Assembly: GCA_037833965.1 (NCBI GenBank)
Contig: AP031356.1
Location: forward strand, 4,920,501 to 4,984,500
From: Marchantia polymorpha subsp. ruderalis
Lineage: Eukaryota > Streptophyta > Marchantiopsida > Marchantiales > Marchantiaceae
DNA: 64,000 nt
Direction of reading: 5' to 3'
The position numbers and the translations under genes are program-made. This document shows positions 59,523 to 64,000 of the stretch, piece after piece. The first letter of the stretch is position 1. Each line of letters opens with the position of its first letter. The notes below the pieces were generated by a model. It did no database searches and was not told the DNA's origin. It saw nothing but the letters and a program-made list of their open reading frames with translations.

Positions 59523-61170
59523 GTAAACAATAGGATTTATGTAGCCATTGGCAAATTTCTTTTATCTTGCATATGCTATTGATTATCATTTCTGATTGAC
59601 TGCTAATCGACCTCGAAAACTAAAAAATAGAATTGAAGCTTTCTACTGCCTAATCCCAATCTAGATGGGACGCGAATCTTTCGCTGTTCTGAACAGATCT
59701 TACTCACGGCAAGGAGTTGTTCTTAGGTGGAGTCGCTACCACTAAAACCAGCGAGTACAAAAGACTCATTCTTTATTACTCACTCGAGAATTCCTTCGAT
59801 GAAAGATAAACAAGATTGTGAAACTTTCTGAGGACATATTTCCTGAAGCTAATATCTTTGTATATATCTGTTTGGAGTATAACAACGAGGTCATTAAAGC
59901 TTCGTGCAGTAGGCTGGGCCACAGACAGAAAGCAGCAGTGCTGCGATGGGTAATCCGGTCAATTCTGTTACCAGCATGTAGAAGAAAGGAGATGATTAAA
60001 CGATTGGTGGGACACACCGATGTCGGCATTCGTCGACAGAGTTTTGTCTATTGTGTTGTTTGCCATCTTGCCTAGTTTAACAATATCCTGCACACCAGAT
60101 GTGTAAAATGGGTTATGGTTATGAGGAGACGGAATAAAAGCCCGAGAACAACCTACTGTTGTTTCCTACCTCCAGAACTTGGCCGCTTGTCTTCATATAA
60201 ATCCGTACGTTCGCTGGCTGCCTTTGACCTGAAGAAAAAAATCACCAAGTCGTCAAATTGGGTGCCGATCTATGCACCGGCCACACCCGCTGCACTTTGG
60301 GTAGCACTGAGAATAAAATTTTGTTATTTCTCTAGACTGCAGCCTTAGGAATTTGGGGCGCGAGGATCTTTCCTCAGCATCAGTTTGTTCCCATAAAGCA
60401 GAATGACATCTTCATCGTGATTGAGACTTGATTCTTGTAATAACCAGGCACATGAAGTCGACAATACTGTGGTGACATTCCGGCTATTCGGTGGCTGCAC
60501 TTTCTGATCTTCACGATAAGCGCCGTCACAGGACCAGGCCAGGAAATCAACTTCGTGATTCCCTGAGTCTCGGAAACTAGTACCCTCCTCGATGGCAATT
60601 TCGTGTTCCGAGAACAAAACCGCAATCTTTTCCACGCGAAGTGCGATCACCATTCTCTATGAAATCATTTCTCGAGGTCTCCCTACAGCTAAAACATTCA
60701 AAGAGTAATCAGAGTGCTGACTTTAACGATAGTACAACCTTTCTTCGTTGGTCTCAGGCAGATCCAGTGGCCCGAGCCCCGTCGACTCTGGATCGTCGGA
60801 GGCTTTGGCTTTATGCAGTGTGTACGCGAGGATCACCGAGAGTTCAGAGGCAAACGATGGTTGAAAATGTTCGGCCCTTCTTCGACAGAAGCTGCTGCAG
60901 ATACAGCGCGTCCACGCTGGCAAGGCTAACGACGTGAGTTGGTACTAGAAGACATCCCGGATCTTCAGGGGACTGCGTACGTGTACGGCGATCTCGATCG
61001 CATGCAGCTAACGTGGACGCCGATTCGAGCGATTCGAGCGAGCGGCGGCGCAATGGCACAATACGCACTTACGTACGAGGTGAAGGTCCCGGAGTATAGC
61101 ATTCAAGCCCGGGTCGGCATCGAGCGCCTCGACTGCCACAGCCGCTCTCATCGAACATCGAACATCCCCG
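59523..61170. other. spacer and leader of the NTF2-like gene
   Basis: Short frames (59,818-60,075 plus, 85 codons; 60,345-60,653 minus, 102 codons) have no recognised domain. The segment nearest 61,170 is presumably promoter and 5' UTR of the plus-strand gene that follows. Confidence 0.35.
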
Positions 61171-62127
61171 ATGGAAAATCCAGCACTTGAAGTCGGCCAT
61201 GTGGTGCGCGCACTCGTGAAGAAACCGACGTTTAAGCAGCAAGCTGATGCCATAGAGAAGTATTTTATGCCGGATGCCACCTTCTACCACGTATACGTCA
61301 ATGTCTACAAGGGCCACGGCGCGTTGATTGCCCTGTATCAGTACGCCATGTTCGTTGCCAACTATCAGGACGTCATCATCAGAAGTGTGATCTACGATGC
61401 GGAGGACAATTGCGTTGGAGTCCGCATGACTGTCATATGCAAACCGTGGCTTCTGCTCTGGCGCTCACTCAAACTAGAATTGTTCACCCACTTGGAGCTC
61501 AGCGATTCCCAAGATCCGGTACTGTGAACTATTTCTAAACAGTTTCTCTGGATAATCATTCATGAAAGATAGTACTGAGTGGCTGTTATATATGCTGTCC
61601 ATCTTATTCTCACAAGTTGGGTTTTGTTCTCTCGTTGGCTCCAGTTCTGAAACTTCTCTGATTGACTTGAGAAGGTGAGATGAGCCTGTAGAGCGATTGC
61701 ATTTAGAGCAAGCTGAGCCTGCTCCGTGGTTCATGCATATACATGGTAGGTTGGGGACGGCAACAACCGATGAAACCATTTTTAGATGAGGGTTGATGAT
61801 GATGATGATGATGAGCTCATAAAGTTTCTCTGTATGGTTTTTTAGAGGTCCGGCAAGACGATCAAGAGGATCAAATCACAAAAGGATTACTTCATCCGCG
61901 ATCCTCTTATTCAGCTCATTCCGATAGTGGGGCCAATTTATGATTCAGACTCCGTCAAGTTTGTGCTCGGCACACTCTTGACGGTGGCGTTTCGTGTAGC
62001 TCAAAATGCCTACCTCATGATGGTGCCCAAGACAGTGCAGAGCTGTGCTTTCAGCTTTTGGAAGAAGTTTCTTCTATCACCGCCCATGGAGCAGTGTCAC
62101 TCGTTTCCGACCAAGATGCCCCGATAA
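61171..62127 (+). CDS. SigF-like / NTF2-like family protein
   Basis: Two exons (61171-61518 and 61846-62127) join in phase 0 across a 327-bp GT-AG intron to give about 209 aa. Exon 1 resembles the SnoaL/NTF2-like fold of the plant and fungal SigF-like family: HVVRALVKKPTFKQQADAIEKYFMPDATFYH matches the helix and 'Y..PDA.F.HP' start, followed by ALIALYQYAMFVANYQDVIIRSVIYD and a hydrophobic strand region. Exon 2 gives SGKTIKRIKSQKDYFIRDPL, corresponding to the 'G.Y.I..Q.D.....L' block, then a hydrophobic C-terminal segment (LGTLLTVAFRVAQNAYLMMV), possibly membrane-associated. Biochemical function of this family is unknown to me. The exon join is supported by matching phase and family layout. 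An additional 5' exon is not excluded. Confidence 0.7.
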
Positions 62128-63371
62128 TTCCTGTCTCTGTCGAGCTTTTCACTTGTAAAGACTCTGATTGCTGAAAGTTGAGTTTCTTCTGGACGTTTGT
62201 GTGTAGAGTTATCCTGTGCATCGGCTATTTATATGCCCAGAGGATAACTGTACGCGGTTATCCTTAAGGTGCTACTAGGCATGCTCCTGAATTGTGAACG
62301 TCCTATGTACAAGGTAATACAAGTTTTTGAAGTGAATATTATGGAAATGCAGGGATATTCACTAACTGCTCTCTATAACTGATGTACTTTCTTTTCGGTC
62401 GTATTTAACATGTTTTTCCTCTGCAACATCTTGCAATGTCCAGCGTAACTCAAGTACAATTCCATCACATAACATTTGCATCATACGAAGCATGCATTGA
62501 GGGTAAAACAGTCAGAAGCTAGATTGATGTGTATAATGGCTTGTTCACGAGAAGCCTGCCTGCTGGGATGAGGACCAGGTTTTCGTATGCAAGAAAACAG
62601 CTACGTATCGTTCTGCGCACGATTTAGCTCAGACTTACGTGCAAGGAATGCAAAAAATATTGTGGTTAGATCAGGAATGGTTCCAGACAAAGAACTGAAA
62701 TGATGAATATGATTTTGTGACACATGAATATGTAGCTTAGAAAGAGTTACTTCCGAATATTTTTTAGTGCTAGTAACATTGAAGGAAACCTCAGAAATGT
62801 GACGAATGATGGTCAAAACTATCTAATACATTGTTTCAACACTGGAAAAGACTTGGGAGTATGTTTGGTGAACTATTTTTATTGACAACGGCCTGCCCAG
62901 AGACAGCGTCTGTGTTTGTAGTGTCTATACAGAATTGATCATTCAGGGGTAGGGTCTATTTGCTAGAGGATCACATAGTGTAGTTGATACCTGTCTATTC
63001 ATTCAGCTTCTTCGTTTGCAGACTGGAAGATACTGGAGACAATTATCTGATCTATGTAATAAACCTGCTTAGCTAGTTCAGGGCCGTCAGCTAGATTGTT
63101 CGTCTAAGACTGGTAAAGGTTTGGAAGCTCTCGACATGATTACTGCTGACCAAGCTCTCCATCTGCTTAGTGATCCTGTAGCCACATAAGTGTCGTGACG
63201 ATGATTTCCCTATCCCACAAATATGGTGCAAACGAGATTTTGCAGATATCCTAAAGATTCAGCTCAGCTCATTCAAAGCCCTGAAAACTACGGTTTACCT
63301 AGCTAATGTGTAGAAACTTGGGGCACGTCTGGTAAATTGGCAGATATATTTTGTTTCGGAGAGGCTGAGAT
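62128..63371. other. spacer between convergent genes
   Basis: This is probably the 3' UTRs of the plus-strand NTF2-like gene and the minus-strand polyubiquitin gene. No coding region or repeat is supported. Confidence 0.4.
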
Positions 63372-63461
63372 TCCACCTCGGAGACGCAGTACCAGATGCA
63401 GAGTCGATTCCTTTTGGATGTTGGATGTTGTAGCCATGTTCCTTCCTCAAAGGGGGAATAT
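63372..63461 (-). pseudogene. dead terminal ubiquitin repeat
   Basis: Directly beyond the polyubiquitin stop, in the same frame, the minus strand reads GRNMATTSNIQKEST and then [11 protein letters not shown], clearly the last third of a ubiquitin unit (compare [14 protein letters not shown]). The unit's start is the ATG TAA ATA TTC at the gene's stop, equivalent to MQIF with Gln turned to stop. The middle of the unit is missing, and a second in-frame stop (TGA) precedes the remnant. Confidence 0.88.

Positions 63462-64000
<539 letters not shown>

Overview
The window is nuclear DNA of a land plant. Coding genes carry GT-AG introns, and the families present are plant-typical: an L-type lectin receptor kinase, a group-S-like bZIP, a KEA-type antiporter, an SPT2-like chromatin protein and polyubiquitin. 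The transposons are also plant-typical: Ty1/copia, a Ty3/gypsy chromovirus and a pogo/Tigger-like element. Compact GC-rich gene islands alternate with very AT-rich, transposon-filled stretches, which suggests a bryophyte, perhaps a liverwort. That assignment is an inference from style, not a proof.

Layout: 1-3.8 kb is unassigned sequence, GC-richer up to 1 kb and then AT-rich. 4.36-8.1 kb (+) is a six-exon K+/H+ antiporter gene of the KEA4/5/6 type. 10.2-15.2 kb is a three-layer transposon nest: a decayed copia element (-) was hit by a small non-autonomous LTR element (+, target duplication ATTTT), which was hit by a pogo-like DNA transposon (-, TA duplication) whose transposase is now broken. 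17.4-18.1 kb holds an inverted pair of 84-bp segments. 19.05-20.47 kb (-) is a two-exon bZIP factor. 22-25 kb is AT-rich with a 179-bp tandem repeat. 26-34 kb is largely non-coding as far as can be seen and rich in microsatellites. 35.0-40.07 kb (-) is a nine-exon SPT2-like gene.

42.8-52.1 kb is a second decayed copia element (-), split in its reverse transcriptase by an apparently intact Ty3/gypsy chromovirus (44,802-50,863, -). The chromovirus has 420-bp LTRs that look identical, an AAAAC target duplication, a tRNA-iMet-type primer site, a polypurine tract and complete gag and pol frames. 53.6-55.7 kb (-) is an intronless lectin receptor kinase. 59.3-59.5 kb holds a perfect 95-bp tandem duplication. 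61.2-62.1 kb (+) is a two-exon SigF-like/NTF2-like gene. 63.46 kb to the window end (-) is a polyubiquitin gene running off the edge, with the remains of a dead extra repeat just beyond its stop.

The genes show no operon-like linkage. The most interesting signals are in the chromovirus. Its gag and pol frames are joined by a canonical -1 slippery heptamer (GGGAAAC) followed by a well-formed predicted H-type pseudoknot that contains the gag stop codon. Its leader carries two overlapping small ORFs whose peptides resemble each other. Its LTR carries four TGACGTGGC bZIP-type sites upstream of the TATA box. Second-tier signals are the nested non-autonomous LTR element with duplicated polypurine-tract modules, and the decaying terminal ubiquitin repeat.
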